DNA from: Candidatus Nanohalarchaeota archaeon
Lineage (GTDB): Archaea > EX4484-52 > B79-G9
Direction: 5' to 3'
Length of the DNA: 13,567 nt
Assembly: GCA_017610545.1 (NCBI GenBank)
Contig: JAFCBV010000006.1
Location: forward strand, 1-13,567
The position numbers and the translations under genes were made by a program. Of this stretch, positions 1 to 5,970 are shown in pieces. Under the pieces are notes generated by a model, which was not told where the DNA came from, did no database searches, and saw only the letters and a list, made by a program, of their open reading frames with translations. Position 1 is the stretch's first letter. Every line of letters starts with the position of its first letter.

Positions 1-4
1 GGAT

Positions 5-286
5 ATGGACATGTACAGCTACATACGTTTTGATGTTTCTTTCAAGGTAAAATCTACTGCAGGAGAAGGCACAGCATCCATACGCCTGAAGCCACGGTTT
101 ATTACAGAGTATCCCCAGGACACGTTGATACAGCAGTCAATATTCTATGAAATGGCAAGGCGATTTTGGCACAACACATTTTACCAGAAGCAGAGAATAA
201 AATGGTTTAATCTTGGAAAAGAATTGTCAGCGCGCTTTGATGATGCTGTAAAGCAATACATGGATGAGTTGAGACAGCATGGCTGA
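5..286 (+). CDS. Hypothetical protein, possibly 5'-truncated by the window edge
   Basis: I do not recognise this 93-residue protein. The first ATG is at 5, but the frame stays open to the left edge, so the true start may lie outside the window. The sequence is mixed basic and aromatic, with an amphipathic C-terminal half (about residues 45-90) rich in Arg, Lys, Phe and Trp that looks helical. There is no signal peptide, membrane segment or cysteine motif. The gene overlaps the next by 8 nt (ATGGCTGA), a typical translational-coupling arrangement, so the two products probably act together or are at least co-expressed. No promoter is visible because too little upstream sequence is present. Confidence 0.6.
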   Translation: MDMYSYIRFDVSFKVKSTAGEGTASIRLKPRFITEYPQDTLIQQSIFYEMARRFWHNTFYQKQRIKWFNLGKELSARFDDAVKQYMDELRQHG

Positions 287-791
287 AAAAGTGATGAAAT
301 ACGCGGATGACATACTGGATATACAGGACTTTCAGGTTATTTCGTACAAGGGAAAAGAGCCGTTTCAGATAAGGAACAAGATTGAAGAAATCCTGAAAAA
401 AGAGCTTGAGATAAACGGAGCAAAATTTTTTCTTCACACAATTGGTTGGGACACTAATGACGGTGCGTTTAAGGCTGAGTGGCATGCCTATAAGCCCTAT
501 GACCGTTGGACGAAGGTGTGGTATTTTATTCGTATCTGGGGTTGGCAGAATCTCACTCCGGATAAAGAAGGTTGGGCAAAGATAAAGACCTGGGCAGAGA
601 TACACACAGAATACACTTACAGCAACAGCATACAAAAAAGTCTCTGGTGGACGTACAGTTATATGTTTTATGACAAGAATAGGAGAAAAAGTCTTGAGGA
701 TGCGAGAGAAAGATATTTTCGTATAATCGAGGACATAAGGCAGTTGTACGGCATGAGCCAAAAACACACTGCTGAAGCAGCACACATCTAG
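279..791 (+). CDS. Hypothetical tryptophan/tyrosine-rich protein
   Basis: This 170-residue protein is not recognised. It is strikingly aromatic: about ten tryptophans, clustered in residues 57-125 (motifs such as IWGW and LWW), plus many tyrosines. It has no predicted signal peptide and no long hydrophobic run, so it looks soluble. The N-terminal 45 residues are charged and helical; the middle resembles a beta-rich or ligand-binding fold; the C-terminal part (about 125-160) is a charged helix. The ATG overlaps the stop of the upstream gene, implying translation from one transcript. It ends about 33 bp before the 3' end of a convergent gene on the other strand. The function is unknown. Confidence 0.7.
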   Translation: MAEKVMKYADDILDIQDFQVISYKGKEPFQIRNKIEEILKKELEINGAKFFLHTIGWDTNDGAFKAEWHAYKPYDRWTKVWYFIRIWGWQNLTPDKEGWAKIKTWAEIHTEYTYSNSIQKSLWWTYSYMFYDKNRRKSLEDARERYFRIIEDIRQLYGMSQKHTAEAAHI

Positions 792-798
792 CAAATTG

Positions 799-817
799 AA
801 AAAGTGTGCGATGCGCG
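799..817 (-). terminator. Possible U-tract terminator of the 583-residue gene
   Basis: Reading the minus strand past the stop at 825, a weak GC-rich inverted element (GCG/CGC, 808-816) is followed by TTTTT at 803-799. Archaeal termination often needs only a U-rich run, so this may end the leftward transcript in the 33-bp gap between convergent genes. The stem is only 3 bp, so support is thin. Confidence 0.22.
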
Positions 818-824
818 AAAGACT

Positions 825-2576
825 CTAACTTGCAGAAGCCCCAATTTTCATTCTTCTAAGTATTAGCCCTGTCACGCCCGCAAATCGTGTCATAGAATAC
901 TTAAAGTGGAATTTGGTTATTCTCTCATAGAATGTTCTTTCATACGGGCCTGTGTGGTAGCCGAATATAAATTTCAGACCAAGGTAATCTTCAAGAAAGG
1001 TTCCTATAACGCCATGCTTTCTGAGAGCACCATCATAGTTGTACGTCCTTGACAAATAATATTTATCTTCAGGATAGTCTTTGAGCATCTCCTTTTTGTT
1101 TGAGTACGTATTTTCACCAACTTTGTATCGAAATCCGCTTTTTATGTACGTCTCTATCTTCTTCCCTTTGACGCAGGGACCAAGCCCGAGAACATCATCA
1201 ACATAGTTATCCATTTCCTGTTTTATGGCTGCAAGCTCAAGCTGCTTTGCAAGAAGGATGTTCGGGCTCATTAGATACAGATTCGTGAATGTGTCCATAT
1301 CCTCAACTTCCGCTCCTGATGCAAGGCGTATGATTGCTTTTTGAATGTCAACTATGACGAATGTGTAATATGGTTTTCGCTGCCCTGAAATGCCCTTTGA
1401 AATTGCTTTTGCATTTTCATCTGCCCACTCTTTTGTAATCCATGGATAGTCTGCAATAAGTCCGTGGTGTTTATTGAAGATTAATTCTTCCTGCAGCCAC
1501 TTGTCATAAAAAGGAGGCCTGCCGAATTCCCCGTCATCTATTGCTTTTCTATAAAGCTCGTTTGGAGCTGGATTCGGCGACGAGTCAGGCATAGCTTTCC
1601 ATGTCCAGAATTTCCATCCATTGACAGACGTTGCATTTCCTGTTGTTCTTCCGTGATGTGTTTTAATATCATCGCTGGTCACAGAGCCTTTGTTTCTGTG
1701 GCTCAATGCTTCTTCAACAAGCTTGTAGCGCAATATAGAGGGCTTGAGCCACTCCCTGTACTCGTTCAGGGTGAATTCCCTGCTTTTTTTCACAGCATCA
1801 ATCCTTTCAAGGCGCTTTTTGACCGCACTCTCAAAGAGCTTGAGCCACTCCTCATAAAGAGTCCATTTTGTCTCAAGCATACGCTTTTCAACATCCGGAA
1901 GCTTTGAAAGATACCCTGTGTTTATGTCCGCAAGTGTTTTCATGCGCATAAAGTCATCAACCACTGTCGGCATGATGTTATTGTTTCGCATGAATGCCAT
2001 AGAAAGCCTTCCGGCCCCCTGCCCACCACCACCTGCGTGAAAGTCCACGGTATCTACAAAGACCGTCTTGAGTGCAAAGGATGACTTCTCTTTTGTCATA
2101 TCATCATTATCTTTCAGGCCATTGAGGTAGTCCATGTATTCCTCGTACTTGCGGACATCATGGTCCACAAGCTCGAGATCTGACACGCTTTGCGAGATTG
2201 ACGCAAGCCCCTGCTTTATGCGCGCCTCAAGATTCTCGCGCTGCTGCATAGTCATTTGATAATATTGCGGATGAACAGGGCTTATCTCCATCCATTCATG
2301 AACATTTAATCGGCCTTGCCAGCCATCCTTTCCAAGCTCAAAAGCCATTCCGTGAAATATTCCCTGGCAAAATCCCGGGGGCCCGGTTGGATTTATGTAT
2401 GTTCCTGCGGGCGTAGTACCGCCTTTTCCCTGGTTAAGTGCCTGGGCAAAGATACACTTTCCAAGCCACACATCACCCCATGCAGCGCCACCGCTGGCGG
2501 TATTTGCAGTCATATTTGCATCAGCAAGAAGGAATTTTGGACTTCCGTGTTCTGTTTTATCTCTCCAGCAAGGCAT
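825..2576 (-). CDS. Large hypothetical protein, 583 residues
   Basis: I do not recognise this protein. The frame is open from 2609, but a TATATATA box covers 2606-2599, so transcription should begin near 2576; the ATG at 2576 (MPCWRDK) is therefore chosen as a leaderless start. The N-terminal 70 residues are glycine/alanine-rich. A glycine run (HAGGGGQGAG, about residues 180-189) resembles a loop, and residues about 225-290 are strongly charged and helical, possibly coiled-coil. Tryptophans are frequent, including WKFWTW near residues 321-326. There is no signal peptide, membrane segment or obvious catalytic signature. It lies downstream of, and on the same strand as, the PurP-like gene, 52 bp away, but with its own promoter. 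Size and composition argue for a real protein; the role is unknown. Confidence 0.75.
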   Translation of the reverse strand: MPCWRDKTEHGSPKFLLADANMTANTASGGAAWGDVWLGKCIFAQALNQGKGGTTPAGTYINPTGPPGFCQGIFHGMAFELGKDGWQGRLNVHEWMEISPVHPQYYQMTMQQRENLEARIKQGLASISQSVSDLELVDHDVRKYEEYMDYLNGLKDNDDMTKEKSSFALKTVFVDTVDFHAGGGGQGAGRLSMAFMRNNNIMPTVVDDFMRMKTLADINTGYLSKLPDVEKRMLETKWTLYEEWLKLFESAVKKRLERIDAVKKSREFTLNEYREWLKPSILRYKLVEEALSHRNKGSVTSDDIKTHHGRTTGNATSVNGWKFWTWKAMPDSSPNPAPNELYRKAIDDGEFGRPPFYDKWLQEELIFNKHHGLIADYPWITKEWADENAKAISKGISGQRKPYYTFVIVDIQKAIIRLASGAEVEDMDTFTNLYLMSPNILLAKQLELAAIKQEMDNYVDDVLGLGPCVKGKKIETYIKSGFRYKVGENTYSNKKEMLKDYPEDKYYLSRTYNYDGALRKHGVIGTFLEDYLGLKFIFGYHTGPYERTFYERITKFHFKYSMTRFAGVTGLILRRMKIGASAS

Positions 2577-2598
2577 AATCCATATTAGGCAAAAATCG

Positions 2599-2606
2599 TA
2601 TATATA
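2599..2606 (-). promoter_or_regulatory. TATA box of the 583-residue gene
   Basis: TATATATA on the minus strand is centred about 26 bp before the ATG at 2576. The match to archaeal promoter geometry implies a leaderless mRNA and rules out the longer frame start at 2609, which falls inside the box. Confidence 0.6.
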
Positions 2607-2616
2607 CATTAACAGA

Positions 2617-2630
2617 GATTCTGAAGAATC
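2617..2630. repeat. 14-bp inverted repeat next to a promoter
   Basis: GATTCT and AGAATC arms separated by GA form a near-perfect palindrome. It sits about 21 bp upstream of the TATA-box centre of the leftward 583-residue gene and touches the stop codon of the PurP-like gene (2629-2631). The position fits an activator or other regulator site. A spacer of only 2 nt makes an RNA hairpin unlikely, so DNA binding by a dimer is the better reading. The repeat is seen directly; the function is inferred. Confidence 0.35.
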
Positions 2631-3756
2631 AAGTTATGATTTTACCCAAATTTCCGGTCTCTGCCACATGCTTTATCTCAAGCATACTCAAATCCAGAGG
2701 CGCACAGATATCTTTCCCATATATCAGCGAAAGCCTGCGCATCTCAGGTGACGTAGGTCCCACACACGGGCAGCCAGGGATTCTCGGGCTTACATCAAAC
2801 ACTATGAACTCAAGTTTTCGGTCTTTTCCTTCAGATATTGCTCCCTGGAGTGAGAATGTTCCTATCATCCCGGGCGCAAACTCTTTTTTTGCGGCAAGAA
2901 CAAATTTTTCAGCAGCTTCGTACACAAGGTGCTTTTTGGACTCGCGCATTGTAATTCCAAAGTGCCCTATCTCCTCATTTGTTATTGGTATGTCAAGCTT
3001 AAGCTGTTCTTGTGCAGGAAGATTAAGTATGCCGCCAAGGTTCACCTGCCTGCGGTCTTCAAACCCAAGAAAGTCAATTGTCCCAAGCTCTACAATTGCA
3101 TAAGCATGAAAGTTGGCATTAAAGCGCGGGCCAAGGACAAATTCTTCGACGCGCGCCTCTTTTAACCCCTCTGCACTTATCAGCCCTTCAGAAATCAGTT
3201 CTTTTGATTTTTCATCAAAGTCCTTTTTGCACGTACAATAAAAGAATGCTCTTTCAAGCGGCTTGTTCTTTTGCTGGACTTTCACAATCGCAAGGCGGTC
3301 AATTTCATCTGCTGTTGAGAACTGCTTGGGTATCCTGATACCGGCCTGCTCAAGGAGCCAGTACTGCCCGCGCGCGTCATTTCGCTCTTCAGTTCGAAAG
3401 AGCGCGCGGCTTCCGTAAATAGGCACACGAAAATCATTTTCTACACCATCATATCCGGCATAAACCGAGAACGATCTGTTCGGAAGAAATATGACGTGAT
3501 TTTTTACAAGTTTTTCCTGAACATCCGGATTCAATATGTCCTTGAATTTGTCAAGAACAATGAAATCAGAAAAAAGGTTTTTATTGTATTTTGTATAGAG
3601 CGCGTCCCTGCCCTTTTCACAGATTGCAATGCATTTAAGTCCGGCAGCCTTTGCAGCCATGCCGACTTCCTCGCCGGAGTGTGATGCAAGGACGCCGATA
3701 GAAATATCTTTTCCGTAAGATTCTGCGATTTTCTGGATTTCGCTTCGGGAAAGCAT
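2629..3756 (-). CDS. PurP-like ATP-grasp protein (formate-phosphoribosylaminoimidazolecarboxamide ligase family)
   Basis: This 375-residue protein matches the size and layout of archaeal PurP, which joins formate to AICAR using ATP in inosinate synthesis. The N-terminal domain has the family motif HSGEE (residues 26-30) and PIYGSRALFRTEER (112-125). The C-terminal ATP-grasp domain has GMIGTFSLQG (296-305) and FIVFDVSPRIPG (317-328), the counterpart of the FEISARI segment. It differs from canonical PurP in two places as I recall the family: the glycine-rich loop after the VKF-like strand is replaced by VQQKNKPLERAFFY (160-173), and the metal-ligand Glu of FEIS is Asp 321. A cysteine-bearing PGCPCVG follows. 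It may be a PurP paralog with another substrate. No other purine gene is nearby. The ATG at 3756 lies about 25 bp from TTAAAAA, implying a leaderless mRNA. Confidence 0.75.
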   Translation of the reverse strand: MLSRSEIQKIAESYGKDISIGVLASHSGEEVGMAAKAAGLKCIAICEKGRDALYTKYNKNLFSDFIVLDKFKDILNPDVQEKLVKNHVIFLPNRSFSVYAGYDGVENDFRVPIYGSRALFRTEERNDARGQYWLLEQAGIRIPKQFSTADEIDRLAIVKVQQKNKPLERAFFYCTCKKDFDEKSKELISEGLISAEGLKEARVEEFVLGPRFNANFHAYAIVELGTIDFLGFEDRRQVNLGGILNLPAQEQLKLDIPITNEEIGHFGITMRESKKHLVYEAAEKFVLAAKKEFAPGMIGTFSLQGAISEGKDRKLEFIVFDVSPRIPGCPCVGPTSPEMRRLSLIYGKDICAPLDLSMLEIKHVAETGNLGKIIT

Positions 3757-3777
3757 AGATTTATTTCGGGAAAAAGC

Positions 3778-3784
3778 TTTTTAA
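3778..3784 (-). promoter_or_regulatory. TATA-like box of the PurP-like gene
   Basis: TTAAAAA on the minus strand begins one base after the stop codon of the upstream hydrolase gene and is centred about 25 bp before the ATG at 3756. This suggests an independent, leaderless transcript, although read-through from the hydrolase gene is also possible given the 29-bp gap. Confidence 0.45.
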
Positions 3785-3785
3785 C

Positions 3786-4610
3786 CTAGTCTTTTCTGAA
3801 TTTTTCAAGCCCTTCTTTTTTCGCACACTCTCCTCCGACATCAAAGACCTGCCCGTCACGCGCAGCAACCGTTTTTATCCCGGTTTCTTTCTCAATATGC
3901 TCTGCCTGCGTCCAGGGACCTGCACGTATCATTCCCATCCCAAAATGCTGAATAATACATAGCTCCGGCTTTATGTGCTTTACAAATTTTATGGCATCAT
4001 CAACATCCATATGTTTTGCAAACTCAACATCCTTGCACTTGTTTTCATTTACGAGATAAAGGCAGTTAAGAATCAGTATGTCTGCACCTTTATGCGCGCG
4101 AGCAACCTCTTTTGAAAACACCGTGTCTGCCGGATAAGAGATTGTCTTTTCTGCGAAAAACCTGTATCCTACAGTGAATTCATCAGTGTGTAATGCACGC
4201 GTACACTCAACTTCGACATCATTCACTTTGAAGCGCATTCCCGGCTTGACTTCAATGGTTTTTTCAGGCGCTTCCCTGTGGTATTTTGGAATTTCAGCAG
4301 GAATCTCTTTTGAGCCAAGAACAGAGACAGGAGCCGCGAAAACCCCTCGTTTCTCCCGGACGCCGCGCGTCATGCACTCAACAAGCACGGCAGCATCATT
4401 TAAATGGTCTATGTGGTTGTGCGAGACAAGAATAGCATCAAGTTTCTCAAGCGGAATTTTTGCACTGCGCGCGCGAACAAGTGCCCCGGGACCCGGATCA
4501 AGATAAATTCGTGTCCCTGAAAGCTCAAGATAGATACCTCCTGTGCTTCGAAGCTGAGTCATTGTCGTGACCCTGCCACCGCCTGTGCCGAGAAATACTA
4601 TTTTTGACAT
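3786..4610 (-). CDS. Metallo-beta-lactamase-fold hydrolase
   Basis: This 274-residue protein has the full MBL-fold metal set: HNHIDH at 64-69 (His64, His66, Asp68, His69), His141, Asp162 and His222, so a dinuclear-zinc (or iron) hydrolase is expected. The N-terminus (FLGTGGGR) is the usual first strand of the RNase Z/phosphodiesterase-like branch, and the length fits a single catalytic domain with no added KH or beta-CASP domain. There is no signal peptide, so it is cytoplasmic. The substrate cannot be told: a phosphodiester, cyclic nucleotide or other ester is possible. It is transcribed leftward, upstream of the PurP-like gene with 29 bp between, so some co-expression is likely. The ATG at 4610 is about 45 bp from a TATA-like box at 4651-4658, giving a short leader of roughly 18 nt. 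Confidence 0.85.
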   Translation of the reverse strand: MSKIVFLGTGGGRVTTMTQLRSTGGIYLELSGTRIYLDPGPGALVRARSAKIPLEKLDAILVSHNHIDHLNDAAVLVECMTRGVREKRGVFAAPVSVLGSKEIPAEIPKYHREAPEKTIEVKPGMRFKVNDVEVECTRALHTDEFTVGYRFFAEKTISYPADTVFSKEVARAHKGADILILNCLYLVNENKCKDVEFAKHMDVDDAIKFVKHIKPELCIIQHFGMGMIRAGPWTQAEHIEKETGIKTVAARDGQVFDVGGECAKKEGLEKFRKD

Positions 4611-4650
4611 AAAATCATCTTTCTTACGTGTTTTCCTATTGGAATTAGTT

Positions 4651-4658
4651 ATTTAAAT
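4651..4658. promoter_or_regulatory. Palindromic TATA-like box, possibly bidirectional
   Basis: ATTTAAAT is self-complementary. Leftward it would start transcription near 4628, about 18 nt before the hydrolase ATG. Rightward it would start near 4680, exactly where a hairpin-forming region before L15e begins. No better TATA box is visible for L15e nearer its start, so one box may serve both directions. Confidence 0.45.
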
Positions 4659-4679
4659 GTTGAATATCCACTAATTGAA

Positions 4680-4843
4680 GCCAAAGAGACTTTTTCTTAT
4701 GGCAGTCCCAGGATGTGGGTGGAGCCTTTTTTAATGGCGCTGCAAGGCGCACGTTATCAAAGAGCAACGATATGATTGGCTAATGCCGACTTTCGCTACC
4801 TGAACGGACAAGAAACAAAACGAACTATAGGGGATGTGATATA
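4680..4843 (+). promoter_or_regulatory. Long structured leader of L15e, or an adjacent small RNA
   Basis: If transcription starts near 4680, the L15e mRNA has a leader of about 164 nt, far longer than the others here. It can fold into several hairpins: GCCAAAGA (4680-4687) with TCTT-A-TGGC (4695-4703), one bulged A; CCCA (4707-4710) with TGGG (4716-4719), around which GGC (4701-4703) could alternatively pair with GCC (4724-4726), followed by T6 at 4727-4732; TAATGGCGC (4732-4740) with GCGC-A-CGTTA (4747-4756), one bulged A; and GGC-TAAT-GCC (4778-4787). Hairpin plus U6 resembles a terminator, so the first ~50 nt could be a separate small RNA or an attenuator controlling L15e. I do not recognise a known RNA family. 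The structures are from hand pairing only. Confidence 0.4.
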
Positions 4844-5413
4844 ATGGGAGCATATAAGTATATTCAAGCGCTCTGGAAAAAGCCCAAGGAGAACTTGGGA
4901 GACATACAAAAGCAACGCCTCATAAAATGGAGGCGCGAGCACACCGTTGTGCGCGTTGAGCACCCGACCAGAATTGACAGGGCAAGAACGCTTGGCTACA
5001 AAGCAAAGCAGGGCGTTGTCATGGCACGCGTGCGCGTAAGCAAGGGCGGACATGAAAGGCCAAGGCACAAGAAAGGCCGAAAGCCCAAAAACGCAGGATT
5101 TTTCTATACTCTGGCAAAATCCCACCAGTCTGTCGCAGAGGAGAAAGCAGGCAGAAAATTCCCGAATACAGAAGTTCTGAACTCCTATTGGGTGGGTGCT
5201 GACGGAAGGCACAAGTGGTATGAAGTCATACTGATTGATAAGGCACACCCTGCAATACAAAACGACAAGGATCTTGGTTGGATTACAAATCCCGTACACA
5301 CAAGGCGCGCTTTTCGCGGGCTTACATCAAGTGGAAAGAAACACAGGGGTCTAAGAAAAAAAGGCAAGGGTGCCGAGAAAATAAGGCCAAGTGTCAGAAA
5401 AAGGTTGAAATAA
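4844..5413 (+). CDS. rpl15e: Large-subunit ribosomal protein L15e
   Basis: The 189-residue product matches archaeal/eukaryotic L15e, a basic protein of the 50S subunit that binds 23S rRNA; the usual length is about 190-195. It begins [14 protein letters not shown], like the family's start, and contains the conserved [16 protein letters not shown] basic segment (about residues 73-84), then [16 protein letters not shown] and a lysine/arginine-rich tail. The start at 4844 is preceded by GGGGATGTGAT, which can pair partly with the 16S 3' end (AUCACCUCC). It stands alone, divergent from the hydrolase gene, and is followed by T-rich termination signals. Expression may be tuned through the long upstream leader. 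Identification is firm. Confidence 0.96.
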   Translation: MGAYKYIQALWKKPKENLGDIQKQRLIKWRREHTVVRVEHPTRIDRARTLGYKAKQGVVMARVRVSKGGHERPRHKKGRKPKNAGFFYTLAKSHQSVAEEKAGRKFPNTEVLNSYWVGADGRHKWYEVILIDKAHPAIQNDKDLGWITNPVHTRRAFRGLTSSGKKHRGLRKKGKGAEKIRPSVRKRLK

Positions 5414-5416
5414 GCC

Positions 5417-5431
5417 TTTTTCAAATTTTTC
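5417..5431 (+). terminator. U-tract terminator after L15e
   Basis: Two T5 runs, at 5417-5421 and 5426-5430, start 4 nt after the L15e stop, with more T-rich sequence following. No strong hairpin precedes them. This fits the oligo-U terminators of archaeal genes. The next gene has its own TATA box at 5467. Confidence 0.5.
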
Positions 5432-5466
5432 CTTTCCTAGCCGAAGGCATATACACCACAAATAGC

Positions 5467-5474
5467 TTTATAAA
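5467..5474 (+). promoter_or_regulatory. TATA box of the 80-residue gene
   Basis: TTTATAAA, within the palindrome CTTTATAAAG (5466-5475), predicts a start near 5497, giving a leader of about 20 nt that carries the Shine-Dalgarno sequence GTGGTG (5507-5512), 4 nt before the ATG. Confidence 0.6.
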
Positions 5475-5483
5475 GACTTAGCT

Positions 5484-5508
5484 ACTCTATAGAAGTAACA
5501 AATAGAGT
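5484..5508 (+). repeat. Inverted repeat over the predicted transcription start
   Basis: ACTCTAT (5484-5490) and ATAGAGT (5502-5508) are perfect inverted arms 11 nt apart. The predicted start (about 5497) lies between them, so the left arm would be outside the RNA and the pair is better read as a DNA operator. A dimeric repressor bound here would cover the start site and the edge of the Shine-Dalgarno site. The function is inferred from position. Confidence 0.4.
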
Positions 5509-5516
5509 GGTGTATT

Positions 5517-5759
5517 ATGCATTCTGAAAAAAATCCTTTTATGTTTCAAATGGATGTTTTTGACAGCGACAAAAAAATAATCAATCGCAAAAAAATGGTC
5601 GTCTCACGTCCGGTAGGGGGGAAGTTCAGGGTTACAAATGGCGACATGCTATGTGATGTGACCCTGGACCGCTTCGGCGTTCTTGTGCGCTGCCAGAGTA
5701 AAAAAGGCGACTTTGAGTATATTTCTACAAAACGGATTGCACCTGAGCAGGCGTTGTAA
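5517..5759 (+). CDS. Small hypothetical protein, 80 residues
   Basis: I do not recognise this protein. The ATG at 5517 is supported by a TATA box at 5467-5474 and a GTGGTG Shine-Dalgarno site. The sequence is basic (several KK pairs) and looks beta-rich: residues about 25-70 alternate hydrophobic and charged residues (MVVSRPVGGKFRVTNGD, VTLDRFGVLVRC), which would suit a small barrel or a nucleic-acid-binding fold. It has two cysteines (about residues 46 and 59) but no metal motif. It is monocistronic, between L15e and the thermosome, with separate promoters on each side. The inverted repeat over its start site suggests regulated expression. The surrounding DNA is more AT-rich than the housekeeping genes. 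Confidence 0.7.
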   Translation: MHSEKNPFMFQMDVFDSDKKIINRKKMVVSRPVGGKFRVTNGDMLCDVTLDRFGVLVRCQSKKGDFEYISTKRIAPEQAL

Positions 5760-5843
5760 ACAAAAATCATATTGCGTATAGCTGTTTACGGATTCAAAGA
5801 AAAAATTCTGCGGTCAATATAATTACAGGCCGCGCCAAAAATA

Positions 5844-5892
5844 TGATTCGTTATAGGTATTTAGCCAGAGAATGCATTAAACGAACGAATCA
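5844..5892. repeat. 9-bp inverted repeat upstream of the thermosome promoter
   Basis: TGATTCGTT (5844-5852) and AACGAATCA (5884-5892) are perfect inverted arms 31 nt apart. The right arm ends 7 bp before the TATA box and overlaps the B-recognition region. The rest of the 211-bp gap (5760-5970) has no gene and no clear terminator for the upstream gene. Paired sites on either side of 31 bp could bind a regulator of chaperonin expression; that role is inference. Confidence 0.4.
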
Positions 5893-5899
5893 AAATCAA

Positions 5900-5906
5900 T
5901 ATAAAA
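5900..5906 (+). promoter_or_regulatory. TATA box of the thermosome gene
   Basis: TATAAAA predicts transcription from about 5929, giving a leader of about 42 nt with a strong Shine-Dalgarno match GAGGTG (5959-5964), 6 nt before the ATG at 5971. Confidence 0.6.
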
Positions 5907-5912
5907 CTTACT

Positions 5913-5928
5913 TACAGATATACAGATA
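5913..5928. repeat. Tandem 8-bp repeat at the thermosome start site
   Basis: TACAGATA occurs twice without a gap (5913-5920 and 5921-5928), between the TATA box and the predicted start at about 5929. A protein bound here would block polymerase, as known archaeal heat-shock repressors do at chaperone promoters. The motif itself is not one I recognise. Confidence 0.35.
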
Positions 5929-5970
5929 CCTAGTACGGGATATTTCTGATAAACATTTGAGGTGTATTTT

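Noticed and set aside
207..794. 195-codon minus-strand frame over the first two genes
   Set aside because: It is antisense to the coupled pair, its Cys/Phe/Val-rich composition is typical of a reverse-complement shadow, and no promoter is visible.
2577..2609. Earlier ATG (2609) of the 583-residue gene
   Set aside because: The codon lies within the TATATATA box, upstream of the predicted transcription start.
4713..4775. A 20-codon reading frame inside the L15e leader
   Set aside because: It has no Shine-Dalgarno site and overlaps the hairpin and T6 run; chance is the simpler explanation.
4770..4804. ATGATTG ... CTGA, resembling C and D boxes before L15e
   Set aside because: The C-box match is poor and there is no inner D'/C' pair.
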